A DNA stretch of 64,000 nt from an uncultured Eubacterium sp. (GCA_905234495.1 CAJOHE010000002.1:1-64000); one strand, 5' to 3'. Positions 1 through 10,458 are shown, counted from the stretch's first letter. Program-made: numbers and translations. Notes: generated by a model from the sequence alone, not told the origin.

Positions 1-64
1 GACTGGCAGGTCATTCTCTATTATACACGCTTCGGAGGTTCTTTTCATCGGTTAACCTCTTTTG

Positions 65-91
65 AACCACGCGACTATCGCGTGGTTTTCG
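65..91 (+). terminator. Rho-independent terminator of an upstream gene
   Basis: A perfect 10-bp stem (65-74 with 78-87) with a 3-nt loop (CTA) is followed by a T-rich stretch on the plus strand. It probably ends a plus-strand gene lying before the window. The first 60 bases hold no ORF I can assign. Confidence 0.6.
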
Positions 92-100
92 TTATACAAG

Positions 101-129
101 AAAAAACCGCAGATTTTCACCTGCGGTTT
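101..129 (-). terminator. nrdR terminator
   Basis: A 9-bp perfect stem (104-112 with 121-129) is followed on the minus strand by a run of T. It lies just after the nrdR stop codon. Confidence 0.75.
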
Positions 130-135
130 CATTAT

Positions 136-579
136 TTACATACGCGAAATTTCTTCTCTGAATGCCTCGACCGAATCGAATTCCTTGTAAACCGAAGCAA
201 AGCGGATATACGCAACCTCGTCTATCATCTTGAGCTTTTCCATAATGAGCTCACCGATTTTAACGGAAGTTACTTCCCTGTCGATTGCCGACTGAAGCGT
301 TGCCTCAATCTCGCTGATAGCATCTTCAAGCTCGGAAATATTTACGCTCCTCTTTTCGCAGGCGCGCAGCATTCCCTTTAAAATCTTGTTTCGGTCAAAT
401 ACCTCGCGGCTCTTATCCTTCTTTACAACGATAATCGGCACGTCCTCGATTGTCTCGTAGGTTGTGAAGCGCTTTGAGCACTGAAGGCACTCTCTTCTGC
501 GCCTGATTTTTTCGTTCTCGTCGGTGGGACGAGAGTCGATTACCTTGCTTTCTTCAAAGCCGCAAAACGGACATTTCAT
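136..579 (-). CDS. nrdR: Transcriptional repressor NrdR
   Basis: A 147-residue protein of normal NrdR length. NrdR represses ribonucleotide reductase genes in response to nucleotide levels. The N-terminus has a zinc ribbon with two Cys pairs (CPFC at residues 3-6 and CLQC near 31-34), followed by the ATP-cone domain (IVVKKDKSREVFDRNKI onwards), which binds ATP/dATP. The start is fixed by a strong AGGAGGAAC Shine-Dalgarno 7 nt upstream. It appears to be a single-gene unit with its own promoter and terminator. No ribonucleotide reductase gene is present in the window, so its targets lie elsewhere. Confidence 0.97.
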   Translation of the reverse strand: MKCPFCGFEESKVIDSRPTDENEKIRRRRECLQCSKRFTTYETIEDVPIIVVKKDKSREVFDRNKILKGMLRACEKRSVNISELEDAISEIEATLQSAIDREVTSVKIGELIMEKLKMIDEVAYIRFASVYKEFDSVEAFREEISRM

Positions 580-616
580 AACTTGTTCCTCCTGTCACTA
601 TTTTTGACTCGATGAC

Positions 617-645
617 ATTATAACACAAGATATAGAAAAATGCAA
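617..645 (-). promoter_or_regulatory. nrdR promoter
   Basis: On the minus strand, TTGCAT (640-645) and TATAAT (617-622) are separated by 17 bp, a good sigma-A promoter ending about 38 nt before the nrdR start. Confidence 0.7.
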
Positions 646-672
646 GTATTTTTACTTTACAACAATATATTG

Positions 673-1566
673 TTAATATTTTTGCTTTTCAAGCTCGTGC
701 TCCTTGTTGTTGTATATGAACATCCAGACAGCCATTGAACAGATGATAAAATAGCCGAGAACCGACCACAAGTCGGGCACCTGATGCCCGAGGAAAAAGT
801 AGCCGCTGATTGCCGTGAAAATGACGTTTGAATAGTCGTAGACCGAGATTTCCCTGCTCGGCGCAAAGGTGTAGGCGGCGGTAATTGCAAACTGTCCGCC
901 CGCGGCGCATACGCCCACCATAACGAGGAAGAGCCACTGCTCTTTTGTCATCTGGTGGAAGTTGAAAATCAGGTACGGCGCCGTCACGATGCAGGAACAA
1001 AGAGAGAAGAAAAAGACGGTGTAACGTCCGTTTTCGCCCTTCTTTCCGAGGTGGCGCACGCAGGTATATGCCGCGCCCGCGCCCATACCGCCAAGGAAGC
1101 CCGCAACGCTCGGCAGAAGCTCGGCGTTGCTCATTGTCGGCTTGACGACGAGCATTGCGCCCGCAAACGCGCCTATGATTGCAATCGCCTGCTTGGGCTT
1201 AATCCTTTCCTTTAAAAAGATTGCCGAGAAAATCAGCGTAAAAAACGGGCTCATTTTATTTAGCATAGCCGAGTCCGCGGTTGAAGCCATTTTGGTTGCC
1301 GCGTAGAAATTTCCGAACATTCCCACAAGCCCCGTAAGAGTTCTGAGCATATGAAACGGAAGCGCGCCCTTTACGGGAAGGAAGCGCTCGCGGTTTTTCG
1401 CAAGAGTCGTCGCCGCGATGAACATCGCCACAAGGTTTCTGAAAAAGACCTTCTGGATGACCGGAACGTCGCCCGAAAGGTTTATGAAGCTGCTCATCGC
1501 GCTGAAGCAGAACGCGGACAGGATTATGCAGATTATTCCCTTTGTTCTGTTACTCACATTTGCCAT
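673..1566 (-). CDS. EamA/DMT-family transporter
   Basis: A 297-residue, very hydrophobic protein with about ten predicted membrane helices arranged as two EamA repeats, the pattern of the drug/metabolite transporter superfamily. Members export amino acids, nucleotides or other small metabolites; the substrate cannot be read from sequence. The ATG start overlaps the end of the upstream isomerase gene by 13 nt, so translation is probably coupled. It is the last gene of the aminotransferase-isomerase-transporter unit, and export of a product linked to those enzymes is possible but speculative. Confidence 0.9.
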   Translation of the reverse strand: MANVSNRTKGIICIILSAFCFSAMSSFINLSGDVPVIQKVFFRNLVAMFIAATTLAKNRERFLPVKGALPFHMLRTLTGLVGMFGNFYAATKMASTADSAMLNKMSPFFTLIFSAIFLKERIKPKQAIAIIGAFAGAMLVVKPTMSNAELLPSVAGFLGGMGAGAAYTCVRHLGKKGENGRYTVFFFSLCSCIVTAPYLIFNFHQMTKEQWLFLVMVGVCAAGGQFAITAAYTFAPSREISVYDYSNVIFTAISGYFFLGHQVPDLWSVLGYFIICSMAVWMFIYNNKEHELEKQKY

Positions 1567-2342
1567 AGCTTTTCAAGATAGGTTTTGCTTTCGCCAAGTT
1601 CCTTTGAAACGTCGTAGCTCTTTGAATAGATTTCAATCACGCAGTCGCCCTTATAACCGGCGGCGTCAAGGGTGTCCTTTAGCCTTGCAAAATCAAAGCT
1701 TCCCTTTGACGGGGGCAGGCAGTCGCCCTCAGCACCGTTGTCGCTTATGTGGACGTGGCGGATTTCGTTTATAAATTCGTTCAGAAATTCAAACGGCTCT
1801 TCCCCCGCCCTGACGGACTGCTTGATGTCAAAGACCATATTGTACTCGCTTCCGAGAGCCTCTCTCATCTTTTTGCAGAAGGCGATGCTCTCGCTTTTGA
1901 AGCGGTTCACGTTTTCCTGACAGACGGTAACGCCCTCGCGCTTTCCGATTTCGATAAGCTTTAAAAAGCGCTCGAAGTATCTCTCGTCCGGAATCGGAAT
2001 TTTCGGCTTGGCGACTGCGCCGTGGATTACGACGTACTTCGCGCCGAGAAGCGCCGCAGAGTGGCAGGTCTTTTCATATATGCCTATAAAATCGTTGTAT
2101 CTTCTCTGATAGTCGCCGAAGATGCAGGTCGACTCAAGAAAGCTTGAAAAGGGATGAACGGAAATAATTTCCGTCGGGCTGTCCTTGACAATTCGGTTAA
2201 GTTCAGCCGCAAAGCCTTCGTCAAGCTCGCTGTATGCGTTCATAAAAACCTCGGCTCTCTCGAAGCCCAAATCGCAGACCTTTTGCAGGGCTTTCTCGGT
2301 TTCGAGGGGATAGAAGCAAGAGGTTGAAGCGCCGATTTTCAT
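1554..2342 (-). CDS. Sugar phosphate isomerase/epimerase (AP endonuclease 2-type TIM barrel)
   Basis: A 262-residue protein of the xylose-isomerase-like TIM-barrel family (COG1082). Typical metal-site segments are visible: VVIHGA, a Glu-Asn pair in VCQENVNRF, MVFDIKQ, HVHISDN and a Glu near the end in DCVIEIYSK. These residues normally bind a divalent metal for sugar isomerisation or epimerisation. The substrate is not predictable. It lies 53 nt after the aminotransferase gene and overlaps the EamA gene, so the three are probably co-transcribed. Confidence 0.88.
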   Translation of the reverse strand: MKIGASTSCFYPLETEKALQKVCDLGFERAEVFMNAYSELDEGFAAELNRIVKDSPTEIISVHPFSSFLESTCIFGDYQRRYNDFIGIYEKTCHSAALLGAKYVVIHGAVAKPKIPIPDERYFERFLKLIEIGKREGVTVCQENVNRFKSESIAFCKKMREALGSEYNMVFDIKQSVRAGEEPFEFLNEFINEIRHVHISDNGAEGDCLPPSKGSFDFARLKDTLDAAGYKGDCVIEIYSKSYDVSKELGESKTYLEKLWQM

Positions 2343-2395
2343 ATTTTCACATCCTGATTACATAATAAGGCTTCCCTGTGAAGGGAAGCGCAAAT

Positions 2396-3655
2396 TTAAA
2401 GATATTTTTCAATAGCCGCAAGCTGAACGCAGATGCACAGAAGCTCTGCCGCAAGCCTGAGCTCGTCAACGGGCGGATACGACGGCGCGATACGGATGTT
2501 CCTGTCGTGCGGGTCAAGTCCGTAGGGATAGGTTGCGCCGACGGTTGTGAGCGTAACGCCCGCCTCCTTGCAGAGCTCGCCGACTCTTTTTGCGCAGCCG
2601 TCAGCAACGTCGAGGCTTACGAAATAGCCGCCCTTGGGGGCGTGCCACCACGCGATTTCCTTGCCGCCGAGCTCTCTTTCGAGAGTGTCGAGAACGATGT
2701 CAAACTTCGGTTTGAGGATTGCCGCGTGCTTTTTCATATGCTCGAGCACGCCGTCTGCATCCTTGAAGAACAGCACATGGCGGTACTGGTTCATCTTGTC
2801 GTAGCTTATGGTCTGAGCGTTGAGCCTCTTTTTGATTGCGGCGATGTTGTTGTCGCTCGCGATGAGAGCGGAAACGCCCGCGCCCGGGAAGGTGATTTTT
2901 GAGGTAGAGCAAACCTCGATGACCATATCCTCGTTGCTGTACTTTGGAAGAAGGTCAAAGATGTTTACAAGCTTCGGGGCGTCCTCGGTGATTTCGTGAA
3001 CGCAGTAGGCGTTGTCCCAGATAATTCTGAAATCGTCAGCCGCAGGATTGAGCGCGGCAATTCTTTCAACAACCGCGTCGGAATAAACGATGCCCGTGGG
3101 GTTTGAGAAGCGGGGCACGCAGAACATACCCTTTACGCTCTCGTCCTCAACAAGCTCTTCAACCGCGTCCATATCGGGGCCGTCCTCGTTCATCGGAATG
3201 TTTATCATCTCGATGCCGAAGTGCTCGCAGATTGTGAAATGCCTGTCGTAGCCCGGTACGGGGCAGAGGAATTTCACGCTGTCGAGCTTGCACCACGGGG
3301 TACTTCCCGCGCCGTGGGTGAAGCACTGGCTGACATAGTCAAACATAAGCTGAAGGCTCGCGTTGGGGCCTATAATGACGTTTTTCGCGTCAACGCCCAT
3401 AAGGTCGCCGAAGAGCTTTTTGCAGCTCGGAATACCGTCGAGCACGCCGTAGTTTCTGTAGTCAACGCCGTCGACAATATAGTCGTGCACAACCGTGTTG
3501 ATACCGTTTGAAATATCAAGCTGGTCTGCACCGGGCTTGCCGCGGCTCATATCGAGGGTTAAACCCTTTGCCTTGAAATCGTTGTATCTTTTTTCAAGTA
3601 GCGCCTTTTCGTTTAAAAGCTCTTCCCTGCCGTATTCGCTGTAAGGCTTTGCCAT
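2396..3655 (-). CDS. Class I/II aminotransferase, AspT/MocR-like subgroup
   Basis: A 419-residue PLP-dependent aminotransferase of the AspT subgroup described in Corynebacterium (Pfam Aminotran_MocR type), probably aspartate or alanine-glyoxylate type. The N-terminal LDMSRGKPGADQLDIS segment is characteristic. FSNPTG and WDNAY line the PLP pocket, and the Schiff-base lysine is in STSKITFPGAG (about residue 253). I choose the ATG at 3655, preceded by AGAGGTG with 6-nt spacing, rather than the adjacent TTG at 3658. First gene of a three-gene unit. Confidence 0.92.
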   Translation of the reverse strand: MAKPYSEYGREELLNEKALLEKRYNDFKAKGLTLDMSRGKPGADQLDISNGINTVVHDYIVDGVDYRNYGVLDGIPSCKKLFGDLMGVDAKNVIIGPNASLQLMFDYVSQCFTHGAGSTPWCKLDSVKFLCPVPGYDRHFTICEHFGIEMINIPMNEDGPDMDAVEELVEDESVKGMFCVPRFSNPTGIVYSDAVVERIAALNPAADDFRIIWDNAYCVHEITEDAPKLVNIFDLLPKYSNEDMVIEVCSTSKITFPGAGVSALIASDNNIAAIKKRLNAQTISYDKMNQYRHVLFFKDADGVLEHMKKHAAILKPKFDIVLDTLERELGGKEIAWWHAPKGGYFVSLDVADGCAKRVGELCKEAGVTLTTVGATYPYGLDPHDRNIRIAPSYPPVDELRLAAELLCICVQLAAIEKYL

Positions 3656-3682
3656 CAAATCACCTCTAAAATTAATTAAGTT

Positions 3683-3711
3683 ATTTTAGCATAATTTTTA
3701 AAATAATGCAA
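3683..3711 (-). promoter_or_regulatory. Promoter of the aminotransferase operon
   Basis: TTGCAT (3706-3711) and TAAAAT (3683-3688), minus strand, with a 17-bp spacer. Confidence 0.6.
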
Positions 3712-3730
3712 TAATATAAATAAAAAATAA

Positions 3731-3803
3731 GGGCGGGTGTGGAAACCCGCCCGTACAATTTGTTTAATTTTATGTTTGCGGGCGATTCGTAATCGCCCCT
3801 ACA
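3731..3803. repeat. Two intergenic palindromes (GGGCGGGT and GGGCGATT hairpins, the second ending CCCCTACA)
   Basis: A stem of 8 bp (3731-3738 with 3745-3752) and a second of 8 bp with a 3-nt loop (3780-3787 with 3791-3798), the latter followed by CTACA. They lie directly after the groEL stop codon. The palindrome plus CCCTACA layout recurs at 18039-18065 and 23736-23761, so this is one copy of a dispersed hairpin element. It may also act as the groEL 3' end signal, but no clear T-run follows on the minus strand. Confidence 0.6.
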
Positions 3804-5459
<1,656 letters not shown>

Positions 5460-5732
5460 TTATTCAACAACTGCAAGAATATCCTTGACAGATGTGATTG
5501 TGTATTCAACGCCGTCGAGCTTAACCTCGGTGCCCGAATACTTGCTGATGATAACCTTGTCGCCCGCCTTGACGGTCATCGGGTTTTCGTCAGTTCCCGG
5601 TCCTGCTGCAACAACCTCGCTCATCTCAGGCTTTTCCTGAGCCGAAGCCGCGAGAATAAGACCGCTCTGTGTTTTTTCCTCTGCTTCCAAGGGCTTGAGA
5701 AGTACCTTGTCTGCAAGTGGCTTGATAGTCAT
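5460..5732 (-). CDS. groS: Co-chaperonin GroES (10 kDa)
   Basis: A 90-residue lid subunit of the GroEL chamber, of normal length. PLADKVLLKPLEAEEKT and the mobile-loop stretch TQSGLILAASAQEKP are typical. GAGGTGATTAT provides the ribosome-binding site. It is the first gene of groES-groEL, directly downstream of a CIRCE operator and a sigma-A promoter. Confidence 0.98.
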   Translation of the reverse strand: MTIKPLADKVLLKPLEAEEKTQSGLILAASAQEKPEMSEVVAAGPGTDENPMTVKAGDKVIISKYSGTEVKLDGVEYTITSVKDILAVVE

Positions 5733-5766
5733 ATAATCACCTCTTAAATTGATTTACAGTTATGGT

Positions 5767-5793
5767 TTAGCACTCTTTGCCCCTGAGTGCTAA
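5767..5793 (-). promoter_or_regulatory. CIRCE operator (HrcA binding site)
   Basis: TTAGCACTC-N9-GAGTGCTAA, a perfect match to the CIRCE consensus, just downstream of the groES promoter. HrcA repression of groESL under normal conditions is established for this element. hrcA itself is not in the window. Confidence 0.97.
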
Positions 5794-5801
5794 CAAATAC
5801 T

Positions 5802-5829
5802 ATTTTAGCAACATTTTTCCATTTGTCAA
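5802..5829 (-). promoter_or_regulatory. groES-groEL promoter
   Basis: Minus strand TTGACA (5824-5829), 16-bp spacer, TAAAAT (5802-5807). CIRCE begins 9 bp downstream of the -10 box, so HrcA would cover the transcription start. Confidence 0.8.
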
Positions 5830-5920
5830 GGGTATTAACAAAATGTTTATAAAATATTGTATGAAACAGGCATATAAGATATACATATATTAAAAAACCT
5901 GCTCTATTCTCTCTTATCTG

Positions 5921-5948
5921 AAAAAGGCGTTCTGATGAACGCCTTTTT
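5921..5948 (-). terminator. Terminator of the ispF operon
   Basis: A 12-bp perfect stem (5921-5932 with 5937-5948) and a TGAT loop, followed by T on the minus strand. The 5' arm overlaps the ispF stop codon. Confidence 0.8.
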
Positions 5949-6436
5949 TATACCTGTTCTCTTTTGTAGTTGTCTATCAGGCAGACCGCGTGGGCGGCGA
6001 TGCCTTCCTTTGTGCCCGTGAAGCCGAGGCCTTCCTCGGTCGTCGCCTTGACTGAAACGCTGTAAAAATCAATGTCGCAGGCGTGAGCAATATTCATTCT
6101 CATCTGCTCGATATACGGCGCAAGCTTCGGCGCCTGAGCGAGAACCGTCGCGTCGATATTTTCAATGACGTATCCCCTGTCGTCGAGCATTTTGGCAACC
6201 GCCGCAAGAAGCTCAAGGCTGTTCGCGCCCTTCCATTTTTCGTCGGTATCGGGGAAATGAGTTCCTATGTCGCCGAGCGCAGCCGCACCCAAAAGCGCAT
6301 CGGATACCGCGTGAAGAAGAACATCCGCGTCGCTGTGGCCGAGAAGACCGAGGTCGCTCGGAATATCAACTCCGCCGATTATGCACTTTCTGCCCTCAAC
6401 GAGCCTGTGAACGTCGTAGCCGTGTCCTATTCTCAT
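5948..6436 (-). CDS. ispF: 2-C-methyl-D-erythritol 2,4-cyclodiphosphate synthase
   Basis: A 162-residue enzyme that cyclises CDP-ME 2-phosphate in the MEP isoprenoid pathway. The metal ligands Asp8, His10 (GHGYDVH) and His42 are present, as are SDADVL and the end motif TEEGLGFTG. Normal length. It overlaps ispD by 4 nt (ATGA), so coupling is expected. Last gene of the DUF1858-trmK-nif3-rqcH-ispD-ispF operon. Confidence 0.98.
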   Translation of the reverse strand: MRIGHGYDVHRLVEGRKCIIGGVDIPSDLGLLGHSDADVLLHAVSDALLGAAALGDIGTHFPDTDEKWKGANSLELLAAVAKMLDDRGYVIENIDATVLAQAPKLAPYIEQMRMNIAHACDIDFYSVSVKATTEEGLGFTGTKEGIAAHAVCLIDNYKREQV

Positions 6437-7113
6437 TTAAGCTCCCCCCTCATTTTAAGTATCGCTTCCGCCATCGGGATATCCCCGGGCGTGGTGATTT
6501 TGATGTTTTCATACTCGCCCTTCACAACGTAGACGTCCCTGCCGACGTTTTCAATCAGCGCGCAGTCGTCGGTAAAATCAAGGGCGTTTCTGTTTGCAAC
6601 CGAAAGCGCCTCTTTGTAGAGATTAAACGCAAAAATCTGGGGCGTTCTGATTGCGATGAGCTTTGACCTGTCGGGCGTTTCGGTGATTTTCATATTCCTA
6701 TCCACAACCTTGATTGTGTCCTTTACGGGAACGCCCACAGCCGCCGCGCCGTGAAGCTTTGCAGCCTCAATGGTCTCGGTGATTTCCTTAACCGTAATCA
6801 GCGGTCGTGCGCCGTCGTGAACTATGATGAGGTCGCATTCGTCGATTACCTCGACGGCGTTTGTAACGCTTTCCTGCCTCGTTTTTCCGCCGAAGCAGTA
6901 CGAGAGGTCGTACGCCCCCAGAATTACCTCGAATTCGTCGAGGTCGCTCTCCCTGCAGACAACGATAATCTCGTTTATCTGAGGGGTGTTTGCAAAGGTT
7001 TTGACGCATCTTTCGATAACGGTCATACCGCCGACCTCGAGAAGAAGCTTGTTCTTTTCGCTCTTCATCCTCATGCCGCTTCCCGCGGCGAGTATTACGG
7101 CAACGTTATTCAT
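6433..7113 (-). CDS. ispD: 2-C-methyl-D-erythritol 4-phosphate cytidylyltransferase
   Basis: A 226-residue MEP-pathway enzyme that makes CDP-ME from MEP and CTP. The N-terminal AAGSGMRM loop binds [12 protein letters not shown] and FTDDCALIE are family motifs. Its start overlaps the end of rqcH by 8 nt and its end overlaps ispF by 4 nt. Separate ispD and ispF genes, rather than an ispDF fusion, are kept here. Confidence 0.97.
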   Translation of the reverse strand: MNNVAVILAAGSGMRMKSEKNKLLLEVGGMTVIERCVKTFANTPQINEIIVVCRESDLDEFEVILGAYDLSYCFGGKTRQESVTNAVEVIDECDLIIVHDGARPLITVKEITETIEAAKLHGAAAVGVPVKDTIKVVDRNMKITETPDRSKLIAIRTPQIFAFNLYKEALSVANRNALDFTDDCALIENVGRDVYVVKGEYENIKITTPGDIPMAEAILKMRGELK

Positions 7114-8782
7114 TTCTCAGTACCTCCGTTTCCTCACGGGTGGGTGTGACAAATTCCGTTTTGTATGTGTCGTAGACCACAAAGCCGGGCTTTGCGCCGT
7201 TCGGCTTTCTGATATTTTTAACAATAGTATAGTCGACCGCAACGTTTGAGGATTCCCTCGCGCTGCTGTAGTATGCGGCGATAACCGCGCAGTCGTGAAT
7301 CGCGCCGTCGGTGATTTCCGCCCCCGAGGTGGCGCAGATAACGTGGCTTCCGGGGCAAGCCTGAGTATGAAACCACGTGTCGTAGTTTTTCGCGGTTTTC
7401 ATAGTAAGGCGATCGTTCATCGAGTTGTTCCTGCCGACAAAGACGTCAAACCCGTCGCGCGTTTTGAAGCGCATCGGCTCGAGCTTCTTCACCTTTTCCT
7501 TTGCGCCGCGGGCGTTTTTGATATATCCCTGCGCGGCAAGTTCCTGCTTAATCTCGGTGATTTCGCTGTCGGTTTCGGCTCGGGTGAGCGCGTCGATTAC
7601 CGTTTCAAAGTACGCCGCCTCAGCCCTTGCCGAGGCTATGAAGTCCTCAAGCTTGGTTTCGGCAATCTGCTTTTTACGGTATTCCTTATAGTATTTCTGC
7701 GCGTTTTGCGACGGCGTAAGCGCCACGTCCGCGGGTATTCTCACGGTTTTGTTTTCGTCGTAGTAGTTTTCAAGGTCGTAGTACGGGGCGCCCTTTTCAA
7801 GGCGGTACTGATTTGAGCTGATGAGGTCGCCGAAAAGGCGGTAGGTTTCCTTGTCCCTGCACTCCTCAAGCTCGTTTTCCCTCGCGATAGTCTTCCTCAC
7901 GGCGCGTTCCCTCAGGGTGCCCAGCGTTTTGAAAAGCTCGGCACTACGTGATTTTATGCGCATCACCCTGACCTTTTCATAGTAGAAATAGTCGAGAAGC
8001 TCAGAAAACGTGGGGAAGGTTCTGAGCGCTGCAAGGTCGCCGTACTGGTGAATTTCCATAAACGCGAAGTCCTTGGGCGTGTCGATAATAACCGCCGTCG
8101 GAACGGGGTTTTCGGCGTTTTGCTTTAACTCATCCACGCCGAGCCCGTTTTCAATCTCGCGGCAGATTATAGGCGAAACGCCCATAAGCGTATCCATTGC
8201 GCCCTTGTATAAGCCCTTGGGCGCCGAGGTGATTTTTGCCTTTATATCGTCAATATCGTCGGTAAAAATGCTGAGCTTGTCCTGCTTCGGCGGGGCGGTA
8301 TAGGTCACGCCCGGAAGGATTTCCCTCACCTGCGACTTGCTCTCGTCAACGCGCCTGAACGCGTCGATAACCTTGTTATTTTCATCAATGAAAATGATGT
8401 TTGAATACCTGCCCATAATCTCGATGATTACGGCGTAGGCGTGCTTTTCGCCGAGCTCGTCGGTCGCGTCAAAGGATATTCTCACAATCCTTTCAAGGCT
8501 GTCCTGAGTGACGGCGGTAACCCACGCGCCCGTGAGCCTCTTTCTGAAAAGAAGGCAGAGCATCGGTGGCTTTGACGGATTCTCGGGCGGTCTTTCGGTA
8601 AAATGAATACGCGCCGCGTCCGCGTTGCACGACAGAAGAAGCCTGCGGCTGCCCTCTCTTTTGCGAAGGCTCAGCACAAGCTCATCCTTTGACGGCTGAT
8701 AGATTTTATCAACGCGGCTGCCGACGGCGAAGTCGGCTATTTCATTTTTCAGATGATGCAGAAAAATTCCGTCAAGCGCCAT
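7106..8782 (-). CDS. rqcH: Ribosome quality control protein RqcH (NFACT family)
   Basis: A 558-residue NFACT protein, once annotated as fibronectin-binding protein. It binds stalled 50S-peptidyl-tRNA complexes and directs C-terminal alanine tailing of the stalled peptide. It has an N-terminal NFACT-N domain (MALDGIFLHHL start), a long central helical/coiled-coil part (about residues 270-440) and a C-terminal NFACT-R domain with KNYDTWFHTQACPGSHV. Length is normal. The gene starts 3 nt after nif3 ends and overlaps ispD. Confidence 0.95.
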   Translation of the reverse strand: MALDGIFLHHLKNEIADFAVGSRVDKIYQPSKDELVLSLRKREGSRRLLLSCNADAARIHFTERPPENPSKPPMLCLLFRKRLTGAWVTAVTQDSLERIVRISFDATDELGEKHAYAVIIEIMGRYSNIIFIDENNKVIDAFRRVDESKSQVREILPGVTYTAPPKQDKLSIFTDDIDDIKAKITSAPKGLYKGAMDTLMGVSPIICREIENGLGVDELKQNAENPVPTAVIIDTPKDFAFMEIHQYGDLAALRTFPTFSELLDYFYYEKVRVMRIKSRSAELFKTLGTLRERAVRKTIARENELEECRDKETYRLFGDLISSNQYRLEKGAPYYDLENYYDENKTVRIPADVALTPSQNAQKYYKEYRKKQIAETKLEDFIASARAEAAYFETVIDALTRAETDSEITEIKQELAAQGYIKNARGAKEKVKKLEPMRFKTRDGFDVFVGRNNSMNDRLTMKTAKNYDTWFHTQACPGSHVICATSGAEITDGAIHDCAVIAAYYSSARESSNVAVDYTIVKNIRKPNGAKPGFVVYDTYKTEFVTPTREETEVLRNE

Positions 8783-8785
8783 AAT

Positions 8786-9538
8786 TTAACGTCCGATACC
8801 TATAATACTATCCTTCTGTTCAAAGGTTAAAAACTCAACGTCGGGGAACATTTTTTCAAGCGTATCCTTGAGCATAAGAAACGGCTCGTTTTCGCTTTCA
8901 TAATGCCCCGCACAGATTACGGCTCTGCCCTGCTGCTGAGCGTCGAGCATCTCGTGATACTTCATCTCACCGATGACAAAGCAGTCGGCATTTTCCATAG
9001 CAAGGTCGATGAACACGCCGCTTCCGCCACCGCCGACGGCAACCTTTTTAATCGGCTTGTCCGTGTTTGTGAAGGTGACCTTGTCGCTCTCAAGCATAAG
9101 GGAAACGTAGTCCGCAAGGTCGTCGACCGACATCTCAAGCGAAAGCTCGCCGACTACGACGTTGCCCCCGTCAAGTCTCTCGGGGTTTTCGAGCCTGAGG
9201 GCTTTTGCAAGATTGTCGTTGATGCCGTTTTCCGCCTTGTCAAAGCAGGTATGGGTGCTTATCTGCGAGATTCCCGCGCGGGCAAGCTCGTATGCGGGGC
9301 TGCCCTCGGTCACGCTTTCAAGCGGCGAAAAAATCACGGGGTGATGAGTCAGAAGCAGGTCGGCGTTTACCGACTTTGCAAATTCCACCGCGGAGGGCGT
9401 AGGGTCAAGAGAGAGCACGGCGGTCTTGACCTCCTTGCGGAATTCCCCAACAAGAAAGCCCGAATTGTCCCACTCGTCCTGAGTATCGAAGGGTGCGATG
9501 CTGTTTAAAAAATCGTATATGTTTTTCACCGTTGTCAT
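8786..9538 (-). CDS. Nif3-like dinuclear metal centre protein (DUF34)
   Basis: A 250-residue Nif3/YqfO-family protein. Metal-ligand motifs are visible: LLTHHPVIF near residue 60 and GHYESE near the C-terminus. This is the short form without the inserted CutA-like domain seen in B. subtilis YqfO. The exact reaction of the family is unsettled. It overlaps trmK by 4 nt (ATGA), a conserved neighbourhood in Firmicutes. Confidence 0.94.
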   Translation of the reverse strand: MTTVKNIYDFLNSIAPFDTQDEWDNSGFLVGEFRKEVKTAVLSLDPTPSAVEFAKSVNADLLLTHHPVIFSPLESVTEGSPAYELARAGISQISTHTCFDKAENGINDNLAKALRLENPERLDGGNVVVGELSLEMSVDDLADYVSLMLESDKVTFTNTDKPIKKVAVGGGGSGVFIDLAMENADCFVIGEMKYHEMLDAQQQGRAVICAGHYESENEPFLMLKDTLEKMFPDVEFLTFEQKDSIIGIGR

Positions 9539-10164
9539 AGCTTTTCCTCCACGGCAGAGATTACGTCGCTGTAGTCCTCGCCCGATTTCTGCTTGTTATA
9601 TAAGTAGTTGAGAAGGTGCACAAAATAGCCCTTTTCGCCAAAATCTTTTATGTTTCCGAGAAAGTAATCAACCCTCGTTTTGGGCTCGACCTTCCCCGTA
9701 TAATGCGCGTCAAGCACGCTGTAATAATGCCTGCCGTCCCTGACGACAATATCGTTATCAATCTCAAAGCCGTTATCATAGAGGTACTTTCTCGCGATTT
9801 CGGGGTGCGTCATCGGGTTGAGGACGATATGCTTTTCCTTGACCGCGCTCTCGCGCGAGAGTATATCCGCGATGAGCTCGCCCCCCATACCCGCGATAAT
9901 CACGCAGTCGTATTCCTCGGGCGAGATGCTTTCAAGCCCGTCCGAGAGCCTTACGTCTATCACATCGCAAAGAGCCTCCTGCTCAACTTTCGCTTTGCAG
10001 GAGGACAGTGGTTTTTCGTTGATATCGCACGCAATCGCGCCCTTGATTTTTCCGCGCCTGCAAAGGTAAACGGGAAGATAGCCGTGGTCGGTTCCGATGT
10101 CGGCAATCCTCTCCCCGTCTTTCACAAGCGCCGCCACAGCTTTAAGTCTATCCGACAGCTGCAT
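9535..10164 (-). CDS. trmK: tRNA (adenine(22)-N1)-methyltransferase TrmK
   Basis: A 209-residue class I SAM-dependent methyltransferase. The SAM-binding motif IADIGTDHGYLPVYL lies near residue 20 and IIAGMGGELI near residue 90; NPMTHPEIARKYL is typical of the TrmK family, which methylates A22 in certain tRNAs. It overlaps DUF1858 by one base (TAATG) and nif3 by 4 nt. Confidence 0.95.
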   Translation of the reverse strand: MQLSDRLKAVAALVKDGERIADIGTDHGYLPVYLCRRGKIKGAIACDINEKPLSSCKAKVEQEALCDVIDVRLSDGLESISPEEYDCVIIAGMGGELIADILSRESAVKEKHIVLNPMTHPEIARKYLYDNGFEIDNDIVVRDGRHYYSVLDAHYTGKVEPKTRVDYFLGNIKDFGEKGYFVHLLNYLYNKQKSGEDYSDVISAVEEKL

Positions 10165-10361
10165 TATTTGATGAGCGCGTTGAGCTTTTCAACAAGCGCG
10201 TCGGCGTCCGTTCCGTGAACGAAGCAAGCCTCTTCAAGGGTTTCGCCGCGTGAAGCGGGGCAACCGAGGCAGTGCATACCCATTTCAAGGAAATAGGGCG
10301 CAGAGTCGGGACAAATGTCGAGAATATCGCCGATAATTGTATCTTTGGTAATTTCAGCCAT
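10164..10361 (-). CDS. DUF1858 domain protein (putative redox-disulfide protein)
   Basis: A 65-residue protein made of a single DUF1858 domain. A HCLGC motif near residue 30 gives a CxxC pair that could form a redox disulfide or bind metal; Pfam relatives are noted beside hybrid-cluster proteins. AAAGGAGTG gives the ribosome-binding site. It is the first gene of the operon leading into trmK. Function unknown. Confidence 0.9.
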   Translation of the reverse strand: MAEITKDTIIGDILDICPDSAPYFLEMGMHCLGCPASRGETLEEACFVHGTDADALVEKLNALIK

Positions 10362-10391
10362 AATAAAACACTCCTTTAATTTATTAATTTA

Positions 10392-10420
10392 TTTATAACA
10401 TAAATAAACGGACTTTGCAA
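10392..10420 (-). promoter_or_regulatory. Promoter of the DUF1858-trmK-ispF operon
   Basis: TTGCAA (10415-10420), 17-bp spacer, TATAAA (10392-10397) on the minus strand. Confidence 0.6.
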
Positions 10421-10429
10421 GAATAATGT

Positions 10430-10458
10430 TTGCAAGTTCACGCCCGATATGCTATTAT
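10430..10458 (+). promoter_or_regulatory. Promoter of the DUF4364 gene
   Basis: TTGCAA (10430-10435), 17-bp spacer, TATTAT (10453-10458). It is divergent from the neighbouring operon promoter; the two -35 boxes are 9 bp apart and have the same self-complementary sequence. Confidence 0.55.

Noticed and set aside
8903..9508. 201-codon plus-strand ORF antisense to nif3
   Set aside because: No ribosome-binding site or recognisable domain; nif3 on the minus strand is well supported.
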